From Bacteroidales bacterium (GTDB lineage Bacteria; Bacteroidota; Bacteroidia; Bacteroidales; Tenuifilaceae): a DNA stretch of 61,253 bases. The stretch is from positions 1 to 61,253 of the forward strand of contig JAQVYY010000015.1 in the NCBI GenBank assembly GCA_028708425.1, given 5' to 3'. The notes under the pieces are model-generated. The model saw only the letters and a list, made by a program, of their open reading frames with translations, was not told the DNA's origin and made no database searches. Shown here in pieces: positions 24,017-32,993 of this stretch. The translations under genes and the position numbers were made by a program. Numbering within the stretch: position 1 is the stretch's first letter; each line of letters starts with the position of its first letter.

Positions 24017-27000
24017 TTATTCTTCTTGTAGCCTTGTTTTGCCTTCCCTCCTGTCTATATCTGTGCTGTAGTTAACTAAGCGAGGATTGAAGATTATGCC
24101 AAGGCCAATACCCTGAATGTTAATCTCCTTCACCATGTTTTTCCGTAAAATATCATTATCCCAGCGATGTCTCTTCTCCCCATTCCTATCCATAGCTACC
24201 AGGTAAAGCCCTTTCCTATCGGACTGGTCGTCCCCTTTAAATCCATCCTTCTCCATCCCTTGCTGTTTTAATAGATTTTTAGACTTGCCAACTAGCACGT
24301 CGCGCAAAAAGAGGGTCATGTGGTACTGGTAGTCTGAGTCGAAACTTTGAACACCCAACGCCGACAGATCGATGGCGCTGCTAACAATGTCTGTTTTAGG
24401 GAAGTAGATGTTGTTTTTATGGATAAATATACTGGTCTTTAGCGTTTTGAATACCAGATTCTCTAGTTCTCTGAGGTTTGTAAACTTGCCAACCTCCATT
24501 AACGGTTCAAAATTGTATATCCCCCCATCCTCTAATCTCATGTTTCCTTTCACAAGAATTTTGTCGTAAAAGATAGTGGTGTCCTGCATCTGCACTCTTC
24601 CATCAATTGAGCTTGTTAGCTTACCGCTGATGTTTTCGTGTGTAATATTTTCTTGTCCAAAGTTATCCCCGTCAACAAGTAGCTGGTGGATATCCATTCC
24701 AAATATCTCATTTCTAAACATAATATTCGTTATGGTATCGCGCGTGTCGTAAACCGCAGAGGTTACCATACTGCCGTTAAACCCATCGAATTTAAACTTG
24801 TCAATAACGTACAGGCTGCTATCCACCCTGAATAGGGTTGATAGGTTTTTCAGAAGAATATCACCATACTTAACGCTGTTTACAGCAGCGGTACCACGAA
24901 CAATGTAGGGTGGAATGAACATGGGCTCCGCTAGCGTGCTATCAGCAGCTGTTTCCTCGACTATTTCTGCGGGTGGGGTTTGTGCCGCTTGTGTGGTGTC
25001 GGTTTCAACTAGGTGTGCAAATGTTGCGTAGTCAATATCGCCCAGCTTAACATGGGTGTTTACTACTATGGTTTTATCGTCCTGCTCTAGCAGAAACGCT
25101 TTGTAGGCATTCCATACTTGGGTTGAGTCAACCCACAGGTCAACACCGTGTGCGTGAGCAAAAAAGTTGTCAACCCTTATGGTGTCGTTGGCCATTGCAA
25201 AATCGAGCATTAGGTCTTGCACCTGCACCAGCGTATCGTCAAACATTTCGAAGTTAAAGTCTCTAACCTGTGCGCTAATCGTACTTTGTTCAAATGCAAT
25301 AGGCATTGCCTGCGTTTCGATTGAGTCTAAATCAATGGTGCCATACGATGCTAGCTCAACCATAATCTTACCCGAAATGCTCTCTACCAGCGAGTCGGGG
25401 ATAAAGGATTTAAACTCCTCGATAACAATATTTGCCTTGGTATTTATTGCGAAGTCAGGCTTTTCGAGTCCCTTCACGCGCAGATTTCCCTCAATGGTAT
25501 TGCTCCCCATCTGAATAAAGTATTCTTCAAGGTCAATGCCCATATGGTCCATATCGCTTACATACCCAAGTATTGTTCCTTTAAGCGATGTGTTTTGTAG
25601 CGAGATATCGTATCCTGGCGCATCGAGTGAGAAATCTTTTATGGCCACCGATTTATTTGGTCTGTATGAGAAGTCGATGTTCATATTCTTTACCTCATTA
25701 ACTGAATCGAGTGCTGTTGATAGGTTGCTTAGCTTCACGTCGAGGCTGGTTCGTTCGAGAAAATAGTCGGCGCTTTCCATTCCAAGATCGCTGGGTAGCG
25801 TGCCGTGGGTTTTTAGATTAAACGCAAGGTTTCCGGTAAGGTATTCCACCGTGCTGTCGGGTATGAAGCGGGCAAACTCATCGAAACAAATCTGTCCGCT
25901 AGTTTTTACGTTGTATCTTGGTTTGTCGAGGTTGGCAGCAGAAAAGGCTAGGTCGAAATGGCTCTTATCTGTAGCAACTCGAATATCCTTAAAATTGGCG
26001 CTAACGGTGGCAAGGTTATTTAAATCGGGCGCCGACACATTGCCGGCAAACGATAGGTGGTTTATGGGCGGATAGTCGGTTGTAATAATGCTTCCTCTTT
26101 TAAGCGATAAGTTTGCCATAACCTGCGGAAGAAGTAAGGTATCGTATAGGTATCCAGTAATCTGTGTGTTTAGGCTTGCAATTCCGTTAACGCTGAGCGC
26201 GCCGAATTCCTTGAGCATCTCTTCGGGGGCGTACTTAATCAGTTCTCGTAGGTTCGCTTCGTTTAGGTCAACTTTCATATCAACATAAATTGAGTCGCCC
26301 AGCTGAGCAATGCCATTGGCATGCAGGTCCAAGCCATCGGAGATAATTGAGAGCGAGCCAAGATTCACTGCGCCATCCTCGTAATCAACCATAAATCCGA
26401 TGGAGGTTTCCTGCATTAGGTTAAGGTTGGTACCATCGAAGCGGCTGTTTGTGATAAGCATTTTGCCCGAAACATTACCAGCATAGTAGCTGTTTAGCAC
26501 CCTTCCCGATATGTTAATTTCGGGAATACTAATTATCGAAGAGGCTTTTAGGTTGTCATCTTTAAAGTTAATGGTTACGTTTCTAACCTTTAAATCGCTA
26601 AGCAGTACGTCCAGAGCCATTTCGGTGGTGTCGGTTGGCTCGGGTGTGGCGGTTGTATCGGTTGCCAATAAAAAGTCGATATTGCTTACGCCTGTCGAGT
26701 CAACAAAGTAGTTGGCAGTAAATCCTTCTATCTCAATTGTTTCTATTTCAACCTTTTTCTTTAGTAAAGGGCGTGTTTTTAACGAAACGTATAGCTTTTC
26801 TAGGCTTACTATTGTATCGGTAAGCGTTGTTTCGCTTGAGTCGGCTGCTGATACTTGACTATTGCCAAGTGTAAACCCCTCGAATTCAACCGTTGCGTAT
26901 GGAAATTTTCTGAATAGTAGTAGCGATACGTCATCAACTTTTACCGGGGCTTCAATTATCCTACTAACCTCTTTAAGTGCTAGCTTTGTAATTGTTTTTT

Positions 27001-27106
27001 CGGAGTTAAGTGCAACTATAAGCACCGCAATAGTTAGTACTACTATTGATAATAGCGTGATTAGTATAACCTTACTGGTTTTTTTAAGTATTTTAGAAAT
27101 TTTCAT
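24017..27106 (-). CDS. AsmA-like envelope protein
   Basis: 1029 aa. One N-terminal membrane segment (VILITLLSIVVLTIAVLIVAL, about 12-33) followed by a long beta-rich exported part with the AsmA-type start (EVSRIIEAPVKVDDVSLLLFRKFPYATVEFEGF) and repeated weak beta segments, typical of the bridge-like proteins that handle lipid transport or outer membrane assembly. The C-terminus (SIFIHKNNIYFPKTDIVSSAIDLSALG...) matches the AsmA C-terminal region. It lies 37 bp after a TlpA-like gene. Its own partner and lipid are unknown. Confidence 0.87.
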   Translation of the reverse strand: MKISKILKKTSKVILITLLSIVVLTIAVLIVALNSEKTITKLALKEVSRIIEAPVKVDDVSLLLFRKFPYATVEFEGFTLGNSQVSAADSSETTLTDTIVSLEKLYVSLKTRPLLKKKVEIETIEIEGFTANYFVDSTGVSNIDFLLATDTTATPEPTDTTEMALDVLLSDLKVRNVTINFKDDNLKASSIISIPEINISGRVLNSYYAGNVSGKMLITNSRFDGTNLNLMQETSIGFMVDYEDGAVNLGSLSIISDGLDLHANGIAQLGDSIYVDMKVDLNEANLRELIKYAPEEMLKEFGALSVNGIASLNTQITGYLYDTLLLPQVMANLSLKRGSIITTDYPPINHLSFAGNVSAPDLNNLATVSANFKDIRVATDKSHFDLAFSAANLDKPRYNVKTSGQICFDEFARFIPDSTVEYLTGNLAFNLKTHGTLPSDLGMESADYFLERTSLDVKLSNLSTALDSVNEVKNMNIDFSYRPNKSVAIKDFSLDAPGYDISLQNTSLKGTILGYVSDMDHMGIDLEEYFIQMGSNTIEGNLRVKGLEKPDFAINTKANIVIEEFKSFIPDSLVESISGKIMVELASYGTIDLDSIETQAMPIAFEQSTISAQVRDFNFEMFDDTLVQVQDLMLDFAMANDTIRVDNFFAHAHGVDLWVDSTQVWNAYKAFLLEQDDKTIVVNTHVKLGDIDYATFAHLVETDTTQAAQTPPAEIVEETAADSTLAEPMFIPPYIVRGTAAVNSVKYGDILLKNLSTLFRVDSSLYVIDKFKFDGFNGSMVTSAVYDTRDTITNIMFRNEIFGMDIHQLLVDGDNFGQENITHENISGKLTSSIDGRVQMQDTTIFYDKILVKGNMRLEDGGIYNFEPLMEVGKFTNLRELENLVFKTLKTSIFIHKNNIYFPKTDIVSSAIDLSALGVQSFDSDYQYHMTLFLRDVLVGKSKNLLKQQGMEKDGFKGDDQSDRKGLYLVAMDRNGEKRHRWDNDILRKNMVKEINIQGIGLGIIFNPRLVNYSTDIDRREGKTRLQEE

Positions 27107-27143
27107 ACGGATTAGAATAAGTTATAATTTTTGTTTGGGACTA

Positions 27144-27677
27144 CTATTTCCATAGCCGTTTAAGCCAGCTTGTTTTATATTTTTTTAGAGTGGTTTCCAG
27201 CTTCTCACCACGGAGGTTGATAGCAATAATTTTTCCTTCGCCATCAATCAAAAGGTTTGAGGGAATGGCTCTTACACCAAAATCTCTGGCAACCCGACTT
27301 CTCCAGCCACTTAAATCGCTTACATGGCTATTCCAGGTTAAATTATCGTTGGCAATGGCATCAACCCATTTTTTGCGCTTTGAGTCTAGCGAAATGCTGA
27401 AAATGGTAAACCCTTTACCGTTAGTGAATTGGGTATCCTTGTATTTGTTATAGGCTTCAACTAAAATGGGGTTCTCCTTGCGGCAGGGTGCACACCACGA
27501 TGCCCAGAAGTCAACTAAAACCAGCTGACCACTATAGTCCGAAAGTTTTATCTCGCTACCATCGGGGGCAGGTAATGCTATATCTTTAACTTTTTGTCCA
27601 ATTTCAAAGCTCTGGGCTGTGATTGCTGAAGGAATTAGCAAGCAAATTACGATGGCTATTGTGTAGAAAAACTTCAT
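27144..27677 (-). CDS. Exported TlpA-family thiol:disulfide protein
   Basis: 177 aa. Signal peptide (FYTIAIVICLLIPSAITAQ), then a TlpA/ResA-like thioredoxin domain with intact active site FWASWCAPCRKE near 73-84 and cis-Pro in VRAIPSNLLID. Likely a periplasmic reductase. First gene of the unit TlpA-like, AsmA-like, DsbA-like, Cys-rich lipoprotein, all leftward with gaps of 37, 23 and 31 bp. I see no clear promoter motif upstream. Confidence 0.9.
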   Translation of the reverse strand: MKFFYTIAIVICLLIPSAITAQSFEIGQKVKDIALPAPDGSEIKLSDYSGQLVLVDFWASWCAPCRKENPILVEAYNKYKDTQFTNGKGFTIFSISLDSKRKKWVDAIANDNLTWNSHVSDLSGWRSRVARDFGVRAIPSNLLIDGEGKIIAINLRGEKLETTLKKYKTSWLKRLWK

Positions 27678-27830
27678 TGTTATTATTGTAAGTTGTTGAT
27701 GTTTAGTCTATTTGAAAAATCTTTCTAGGATTGATAAACATAGTAATTATTTATTAATTTGTGGTTATCATTCTTTCAAAAACTATACCGTATTTGTTTT
27801 TTTGTTGTGTTTATACTTCTGGAGTGACTT

Positions 27831-27980
27831 TTAGTCCCAATTATTCATTCGAATAATTGCTGTCTCTGGCAACGACTAAGTTTCACAACCAATTTTGTTA
27901 CCTAAAATTGGGCTCGACTAGGTCGGGGTAATCAGCATTTGCATTCATCGTTAGCTAATTTGATGAATTATGCTGGTTAG
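27831..27980 (+). repeat. 150-bp intergenic element, copy 6
   Basis: TTAGTCCC... to ...GCTGGTTAG. In the right terminal stem AACCCGCAT has become AATCAGCAT and the partner ATGCGGGTT has become ATGCTGGTT, so a C-G pair changed to A-T on both sides and another pair became T-G. This paired change suggests the fold is maintained. The divergent gap 27678-28359 holds this copy and copy 7, 82 bp apart, and otherwise nothing I can identify. Confidence 0.9.
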
Positions 27981-28062
27981 GTAATAGCCCTTTAGCCTCC
28001 GTTATCCTGTTTTTTTGTTTTACTTATGGACTCGCTTGCATAATACTTTTCTTTTTACTTCG

Positions 28063-28304
28063 TTAGCCCAATTATTCATATGTCTATTTATTTATTTTCA
28101 AAGGAACACATGGAACATTCATGGAGTAGTCATTCTCCTGTGTGTTAACGTTGTTAACATGAATGTTTCATTCGAATAATTGCTGTCTCCGACAGCGACT
28201 AAGTTTCACAACCAATTTTGGTTACCCAAAATTGGGCTCAACTAGGTCGGGGTAACCCGCATTTGCATTCATCTTTAACAAAATTGATGAATAATGCGGG
28301 TTAG
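28063..28304 (+). repeat. 150-bp intergenic element, copy 7, interrupted
   Basis: TTAGCCCAATTATTCAT at the left, then 87 foreign bases, then TTCATTCGAATAATTGC... to ...GCGGGTTAG. Removing the insert and one TTCAT restores exactly 150 bp. The middle stem is the best of all copies: CCAATTTTGG / CCAAAATTGG, perfect 10 bp. Confidence 0.9.
28080..28166. mobile_element. 87-bp insertion in repeat copy 7, flanked by TTCAT
   Basis: Non-coding insert with TTCAT directly repeated on both sides (28075-28079 and 28167-28171), as for a transposition target duplication. It contains the inverted repeat AACATTCATG (28114-28123) / CATGAATGTT (28158-28167) and a hairpin AACACA...GGAG/CTCC...TGTGTT. No terminal inverted repeat is evident. 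No second copy is in the window. Confidence 0.45.
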
Positions 28305-28359
28305 TAAAATGGACATTACCTAAAAATGTAGTATTATTGTGGTGCAAAAAATTTTTAGC

Positions 28360-29784
28360 ATGCTGTTATCTCATAAACTATTAAAACCTTTTATAGCATT
28401 CGTAATTGTTTGCAGCCTTTCGGTTCCAACTGCTGTGGCTCAGGTGTTTGCCCCCACCAGCGATTGGGCAGCGGCAACTGATTACTATTTTGCTGCTGAG
28501 AAAGATTCTGTTTTTGTGTTTTTTAGTCCTGATGATATTAAGCTTAGGGCACAATTTTCTGATTCGTTGCCAGCACTATACGCATGGTATAAATATAATA
28601 GCACGTTGCCTAATTATGAGGATCGATTTCAAATTATTGAGGGTGCGACAGACTCCGTTTTACTCAATATTTCGCAAGGAGGCTATCTGGTTGAGGTGTA
28701 CAATAATGAGATTGATAGCCTTGAAACCTATACCTGCTGGGTATTTGTAGATAATGTGCAGATTGAGAGTTTTCAGGTACTTCGTAACTCCTGCGAAACC
28801 TTGGAGTTAATGCTAAGCACCATGCCAAATTTTTTCGATATCCCATCCCTTTTTACCTACTACGATATTTCGAGGGAAGTTCATCAAGAAAAGAGTGTTT
28901 TGGTTGAAGGCGGATATTTTGCTAACCACACGTTTAAATCAACCAATTCGGAGGTTGATGTCCCTCAAACCATTTACACGTTGCCTTTTATTAATATTGA
29001 GTTTATTAACGATAGGAATGGTGTAACCCATGGCCCGCTATATGAGTCAAGCTATGAGCTTACCATAACCCCACCCTTTGGCAAGGCACCAGTTGTTGTA
29101 GCAACCCCTAGCGTGCCTGCGGTTGCAACAAAAGCCGATTTTGAGATTAGCTTTTGGGACGATGAGAGCCAGAGCTTTGGGTTACCAGAAACAGGCGAAA
29201 ACCCCAAGGGCGAAGCCTTGCTCGAGATGATGTTAAAGAGTACATCTGAAAATGCGGATTCAATCTATTGGAATATATTAAACGATAAATTGCGGTTAGC
29301 CAAGGGGGGCGATAGCATAATTTGGCAGGATAGCTCGCTATTTGATGTTCGAATTGAATCGTACCCCGAAAAGAATAGGCTTAAACCAGGGTTTTATAAT
29401 GTTGAGCATGTTTCTGAGAAAAATACACCAGGTTTATCCTGCTTAGATACCGTGTACACAATGGTTGAGGTAGATACCTCCTTTGTGCAGAACATTCCCA
29501 ATGTTTTTACTCCGGGTGGTGGTCTTTATCCTGTTTTCAAAATTGCCCCCGAAGATTTACAATCCCTAAAATCCTTTAAAATAGTAATACATAGCCGTAG
29601 TGGGAAGCAGGTGTATAGATATACTGGCGACCCAAAGAAATGGGAGGGATGGAACGGTAAGGTGGATAACACTAAAGGTGATGTGCCAAGTGGTGTTTAC
29701 TATTATGTTATCGATGCGGTAGGTTGGGATGGTGTTAGGTACCGTAAAAAGGATTATAGGGGTTTTTTACATTTATATAGATAG
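28360..29784 (+). CDS. Secreted protein with gliding-motility/T9SS type B C-terminal domain
   Basis: About 474 aa. Signal peptide (LLKPFIAFVIVCSLSVPTAVAQ) and a beta-rich body of unknown role. The last 95 residues (IPNVFTPGGG...FKIAPEDLQSLKSFKIVIHSRSG...WNGKVDNTKGDVPSGVYYYVIDA...) form the CHU_C/gliding motility-associated domain that directs export by the type IX system. The ATG at 28360 is used; a GTG seven codons upstream would lengthen the signal peptide. Divergent from the TlpA-AsmA operon across a gap with two repeat elements. The N-terminal part may bind surface partners, but nothing shows this. Confidence 0.82.
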   Translation: MLLSHKLLKPFIAFVIVCSLSVPTAVAQVFAPTSDWAAATDYYFAAEKDSVFVFFSPDDIKLRAQFSDSLPALYAWYKYNSTLPNYEDRFQIIEGATDSVLLNISQGGYLVEVYNNEIDSLETYTCWVFVDNVQIESFQVLRNSCETLELMLSTMPNFFDIPSLFTYYDISREVHQEKSVLVEGGYFANHTFKSTNSEVDVPQTIYTLPFINIEFINDRNGVTHGPLYESSYELTITPPFGKAPVVVATPSVPAVATKADFEISFWDDESQSFGLPETGENPKGEALLEMMLKSTSENADSIYWNILNDKLRLAKGGDSIIWQDSSLFDVRIESYPEKNRLKPGFYNVEHVSEKNTPGLSCLDTVYTMVEVDTSFVQNIPNVFTPGGGLYPVFKIAPEDLQSLKSFKIVIHSRSGKQVYRYTGDPKKWEGWNGKVDNTKGDVPSGVYYYVIDAVGWDGVRYRKKDYRGFLHLYR

Positions 29785-29877
29785 CAGCCTGGCTGTTATA
29801 CTTTCACTTTTCTCTTTGTGTTTTGCTTGGTTTTTCGTATTTTTTATTGAAAAACCACTTTCTCTATTTACACCCTT

Positions 29878-29910
29878 TTTGCACCATTTAGTAAAAGTTT
29901 CCTATATTTG
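29878..29910 (+). promoter_or_regulatory. Promoter for the acyl-CoA ligase (TTTG-N21-TATATTTG)
   Basis: TTTG (29878-29881), 21-bp spacer, TATATTTG (29903-29910), both exact. Start near 29917, leader about 17 nt. Confidence 0.7.
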
Positions 29911-29933
29911 GGTGGGACTAAAACTAAAAATTT

Positions 29934-31580
29934 ATGATTAAAGTTACAGTAAGTAAGTATTTTGAGGACAGTATTCGCAAAAATTGGGATTCCTTAGCTC
30001 TATCCGATTATAGTGGTGAATCGTTTACCTATGCCGATGTTGCATGTGCTATAGCTAGACTTCACACCTTTTATGATGGTTTAGGCATAAAAGAGGGCGA
30101 TAAGATTGCTCTGGTAGGGAAAAACTCAGTGCGCTGGTGCGTTGTTTACCTTACCGTTGTATCGTATGGGGCTATAGTTGTGCCCGTTTTACCCGATTTT
30201 AAACCGGGTGATATACATGAGATTGTGAATCATTCCGACTCAATCCTGCTATTTGCAGAACAGGCTTTGTTTGATTCAATGGATTTTGAGAAGATGCCGA
30301 ATTTGATGGGCTCTCTTAAAATAGCAGCTTTTACAATTCAAAAACACCGGGCGGAGGGATTTGTTGAAGCATGGGAAAAGAGTGATGCCGATAAGCCCAT
30401 AGCTGAAAATTGCTTGAATCCCGAATCGTTTAGCTTGCCCGAAATTTCAAACGACAAGCTAGCCGTATTAAGCTATACATCGGGAACAACAGGTTTTGCA
30501 AAAGGGGTAATGATACAGCACAATAGCTTGGCTGCAAATATTCAGTATGCTCAAGAGAATATGCCGCTAAATCCAGGTGATAGAATTGTTTCGTTCCTTC
30601 CTCTTGCACATACTTTTGGTTGTGCTTTCGAGTTTCTATTTCCTTTCACGTTGGGGTGCCATATTACCATTCTAACTAAAACGCCCTCACCTCAAATCAT
30701 TTTACAGGCATTTAACGAGGTGAAGCCCTCGTTAATCCTTTCAGTTCCTTTGGTTATTGAGAAGATTTACAAGAAGCAGGTGATTCCAGTTATTTCGAAA
30801 CCCTTAATGAGGATACTCCTTAAAATACCCTTGGTAAATGGAATAATCCTTAAGAAGATTAGAGAGAAGCTTGAAGCCGCTTTTGGTGGGAATTTCAGGG
30901 AGCTTGTTCTTGGCGGAGCACCGTTTAATCAGGAAACAGAGCAGTTCTTTAAGCGAATGAAATTCCGCTATACGGTTGGGTATGGCATGACCGAGTGCGG
31001 ACCGCTAATTAGCTACAATAATTGGCGAGATACTCCCTTGGGAGCATCTGGACAAGTTGTAGATACAATGGAGTTGAAGATTGATTCTAGCGATCCGCTT
31101 ACCATCGCTGGAGAAATAATGGTAAGGGGTGAAAATGTGATGCAAGCATACTATAAGAATCCGGAGGCTACCCAAGAAGTACTCGACTCCGACGGTTGGC
31201 TTCACACGGGTGATCTGGGTTTGCTTGACAAAAAAGGAAATCTCTTTATAAAGGGTCGAATAAAGAGTATGCTTCTTGGATCGAGCGGGAAGAATATTTA
31301 TCCAGAAGAGATAGAATCGTTATATAATAATAGGTTAGGCGTTGGCGAGTCTATCATTGTGCAGCGAAACGATAAGCTGGTTGCATTAATATATCCCGAC
31401 CAAGAGTTTAAGCAGAAGCAAGGTTACACCAACGAGTCAATTAAAGAGCTTTTCGATGAGTATAAGAAAGAGATTAACGACGAGCTACCTAACTATATGA
31501 ACGTTTCGCAAATAATTATACAGTCGGAAGAGTTTGCAAAAACGCCAAAGCGGAGCATTAAACGGTTCCTGTACGATTAA
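29934..31580 (+). CDS. Long-chain acyl-CoA synthetase / AMP-binding ligase
   Basis: 548 aa adenylate-forming enzyme that activates a carboxylic acid, probably a fatty acid, as acyl-AMP and then the CoA thioester. Motifs in order: P-loop SYTSGTTGFAKGV near 180, FLPLAHTFGCAFE, the adenine motif VGYGMTECGP near 344, GWLHTGDLG near 418, IKGRIKSMLLGSSGKNIYPEE hinge, and the C-terminal lysine in TPKRSIKRF. It resembles the FadD15/AAS-like branch. Own promoter and terminator make it a single unit. Confidence 0.9.
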   Translation: MIKVTVSKYFEDSIRKNWDSLALSDYSGESFTYADVACAIARLHTFYDGLGIKEGDKIALVGKNSVRWCVVYLTVVSYGAIVVPVLPDFKPGDIHEIVNHSDSILLFAEQALFDSMDFEKMPNLMGSLKIAAFTIQKHRAEGFVEAWEKSDADKPIAENCLNPESFSLPEISNDKLAVLSYTSGTTGFAKGVMIQHNSLAANIQYAQENMPLNPGDRIVSFLPLAHTFGCAFEFLFPFTLGCHITILTKTPSPQIILQAFNEVKPSLILSVPLVIEKIYKKQVIPVISKPLMRILLKIPLVNGIILKKIREKLEAAFGGNFRELVLGGAPFNQETEQFFKRMKFRYTVGYGMTECGPLISYNNWRDTPLGASGQVVDTMELKIDSSDPLTIAGEIMVRGENVMQAYYKNPEATQEVLDSDGWLHTGDLGLLDKKGNLFIKGRIKSMLLGSSGKNIYPEEIESLYNNRLGVGESIIVQRNDKLVALIYPDQEFKQKQGYTNESIKELFDEYKKEINDELPNYMNVSQIIIQSEEFAKTPKRSIKRFLYD

Positions 31581-31589
31581 GCTTAATAT

Positions 31590-31622
31590 AAAAACCTCCG
31601 AAAATTATTTCGGAGGTTTTTG
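31590..31622. terminator. Intrinsic terminator between acyl-CoA ligase and cyclophilin genes
   Basis: Stem AAAAACCTCCGAAA / TTTCGGAGGTTTTT, perfect 14 bp, 4-nt loop. Its symmetric A and T tracts let it serve both convergent genes. Confidence 0.88.
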
Positions 31623-31661
31623 TTTGTAAGCCGTGAAGAAAGTTTGTTCTTCGATTAATAA

Positions 31662-32120
31662 TTACTCTTCGGTTATTACTATTTTTTCAATTGTATCTCC
31701 CTGTTTTATCTCGTCAATTATCTCAAGGCCATCGTAAACCTTGGCAAAGCATGTATGGTTGCGGTCGAGGTGAGCGGTGTTTTCTCTGCTGTGGCATACA
31801 AAGAACTGCGAGCCGCCGGTATTCCGCCCCGCATGAGCCATAGATAAAACACCCCTGTCATGATGCTGATTATCCCCATCTATTTCGCAGTCGATGGAGT
31901 AGCCAGGTCCGCCAGTTCCAACCCGACGATCGCTCATGTCTTTTGAAAAAGGACAGCCTCCTTGTATTACAAAGTTAGGGATAACCCTGTGAAATGCTAA
32001 CCCATCGTAAAATCCCGACTCGGCTAGCTTAATAAAGTTGGCCACTGTATTCGGGGCATCATCGTAATAAAAATTTACTTTCATTATCCCTTTTGCGGTG
32101 TGTATTTCGGCTCTTTTCAT
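31662..32120 (-). CDS. Cyclophilin-type peptidyl-prolyl cis-trans isomerase
   Basis: About 152 aa, no signal peptide, so cytoplasmic. Catalytic-core residues are visible: [13 protein letters not shown] (the Arg of FHR), [16 protein letters not shown] (Gln and Phe of SQFFV), and [18 protein letters not shown] at 32120 ([11 protein letters not shown]) is preferred to one eight codons upstream because the domain begins there and the extra residues do not look like part of it. Convergent with the acyl-CoA ligase gene; 89 bp downstream of the cytidylate-kinase-like gene. Confidence 0.9.
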   Translation of the reverse strand: MKRAEIHTAKGIMKVNFYYDDAPNTVANFIKLAESGFYDGLAFHRVIPNFVIQGGCPFSKDMSDRRVGTGGPGYSIDCEIDGDNQHHDRGVLSMAHAGRNTGGSQFFVCHSRENTAHLDRNHTCFAKVYDGLEIIDEIKQGDTIEKIVITEE

Positions 32121-32209
32121 GTTTAAAAATTTGGTTACCTTCATTTTTCACAATGTGCAAAGCAAGCATTGGCATGTTTCTTTTGCTGCAAAGCTATTAA
32201 AAAATGTGA

Positions 32210-32899
32210 TTAAACCAATCCTCTTTCCTGAGCAAAATAGTATATTTGGTTAACAATTTCTTCAGTTGTAAGGGTAGCGCGATTTAGCACCATGTCAAAA
32301 AGTTCGCTATCAGGCTTATTCCCTCTATAGAATTCCATAAATGTTTCGCGGCGCTTGTCGGTTTCCTTTACCAGGTTCGTGGCTTCAATATCGGTAAGGT
32401 TAAAGCGTTTTTTTATCTGGCTTATACGCCAGTCGAGCGGGGCAAAAACCTTAATATGTATTGAGCGCTCAATATGCTTGGCAATAACACAGCCAGCCCT
32501 CCCCACTATTATTGAGTTACCTTGCTCGGAGTACGATCGAACAATTTGGGCAATTGCTCGCTTGATTTTGGTATTGCTTAGGTACTTGTCTTTTGAGAAG
32601 ACTGAGACCAAATCGTCAAACACACCTTTTTCTTCGGCACCAAAAATATGCGATATATCCTGAGGGGTTGCCTCCAGCGCTTGGGCAGCATCGTGCAGTA
32701 CTTGGTGGCTTACAAAAATCCATTCATCGCTTTCAATCTTTTTATTGCTGTTGATTTTTTTTGCTAGCTTACTGCCAATCTCGCTACCGTAGCAACCATA
32801 TTCTCTCGAAAGGGTAATAACGGGGCCTTTTTCTGGATGAATGTCTTCTTCCTCACGTTTAACCCGTTCGTGCATATATTGTAAAAATAAATTGCTCAT
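32210..32899 (-). CDS. Cytidylate kinase-like family protein
   Basis: 229 aa P-loop protein of the Cytidylate_kin2 family common in Bacteroidota and Firmicutes. The N-terminal nucleotide-binding region reads VITLSREYGCYGSEIGSKLAKKI (S-R-x-x-G-x-x-G-x-x-I), followed by helix-rich lid segments and SIIVGRAGCVIAKH. Its substrate is unproven; it is distinct from the standard Cmk. Its expression unit may include the cyclophilin gene downstream. Confidence 0.82.
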   Translation of the reverse strand: MSNLFLQYMHERVKREEEDIHPEKGPVITLSREYGCYGSEIGSKLAKKINSNKKIESDEWIFVSHQVLHDAAQALEATPQDISHIFGAEEKGVFDDLVSVFSKDKYLSNTKIKRAIAQIVRSYSEQGNSIIVGRAGCVIAKHIERSIHIKVFAPLDWRISQIKKRFNLTDIEATNLVKETDKRRETFMEFYRGNKPDSELFDMVLNRATLTTEEIVNQIYYFAQERGLV

Positions 32900-32993
32900 A
32901 TTTTTCTTTTAAAGATACAACAAAAAGTTTATGTTGAAAAACTTCCACTAAAAATTAAGGGGGCTTTCATATCTTTAAGCCGATGATAAGGAG

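Noticed and set aside
29729-29941. A 70-codon rightward frame across the end of the T9SS cargo gene
   Set aside because: Overlaps both the cargo gene and the ligase promoter; hydrophobic low-complexity product.
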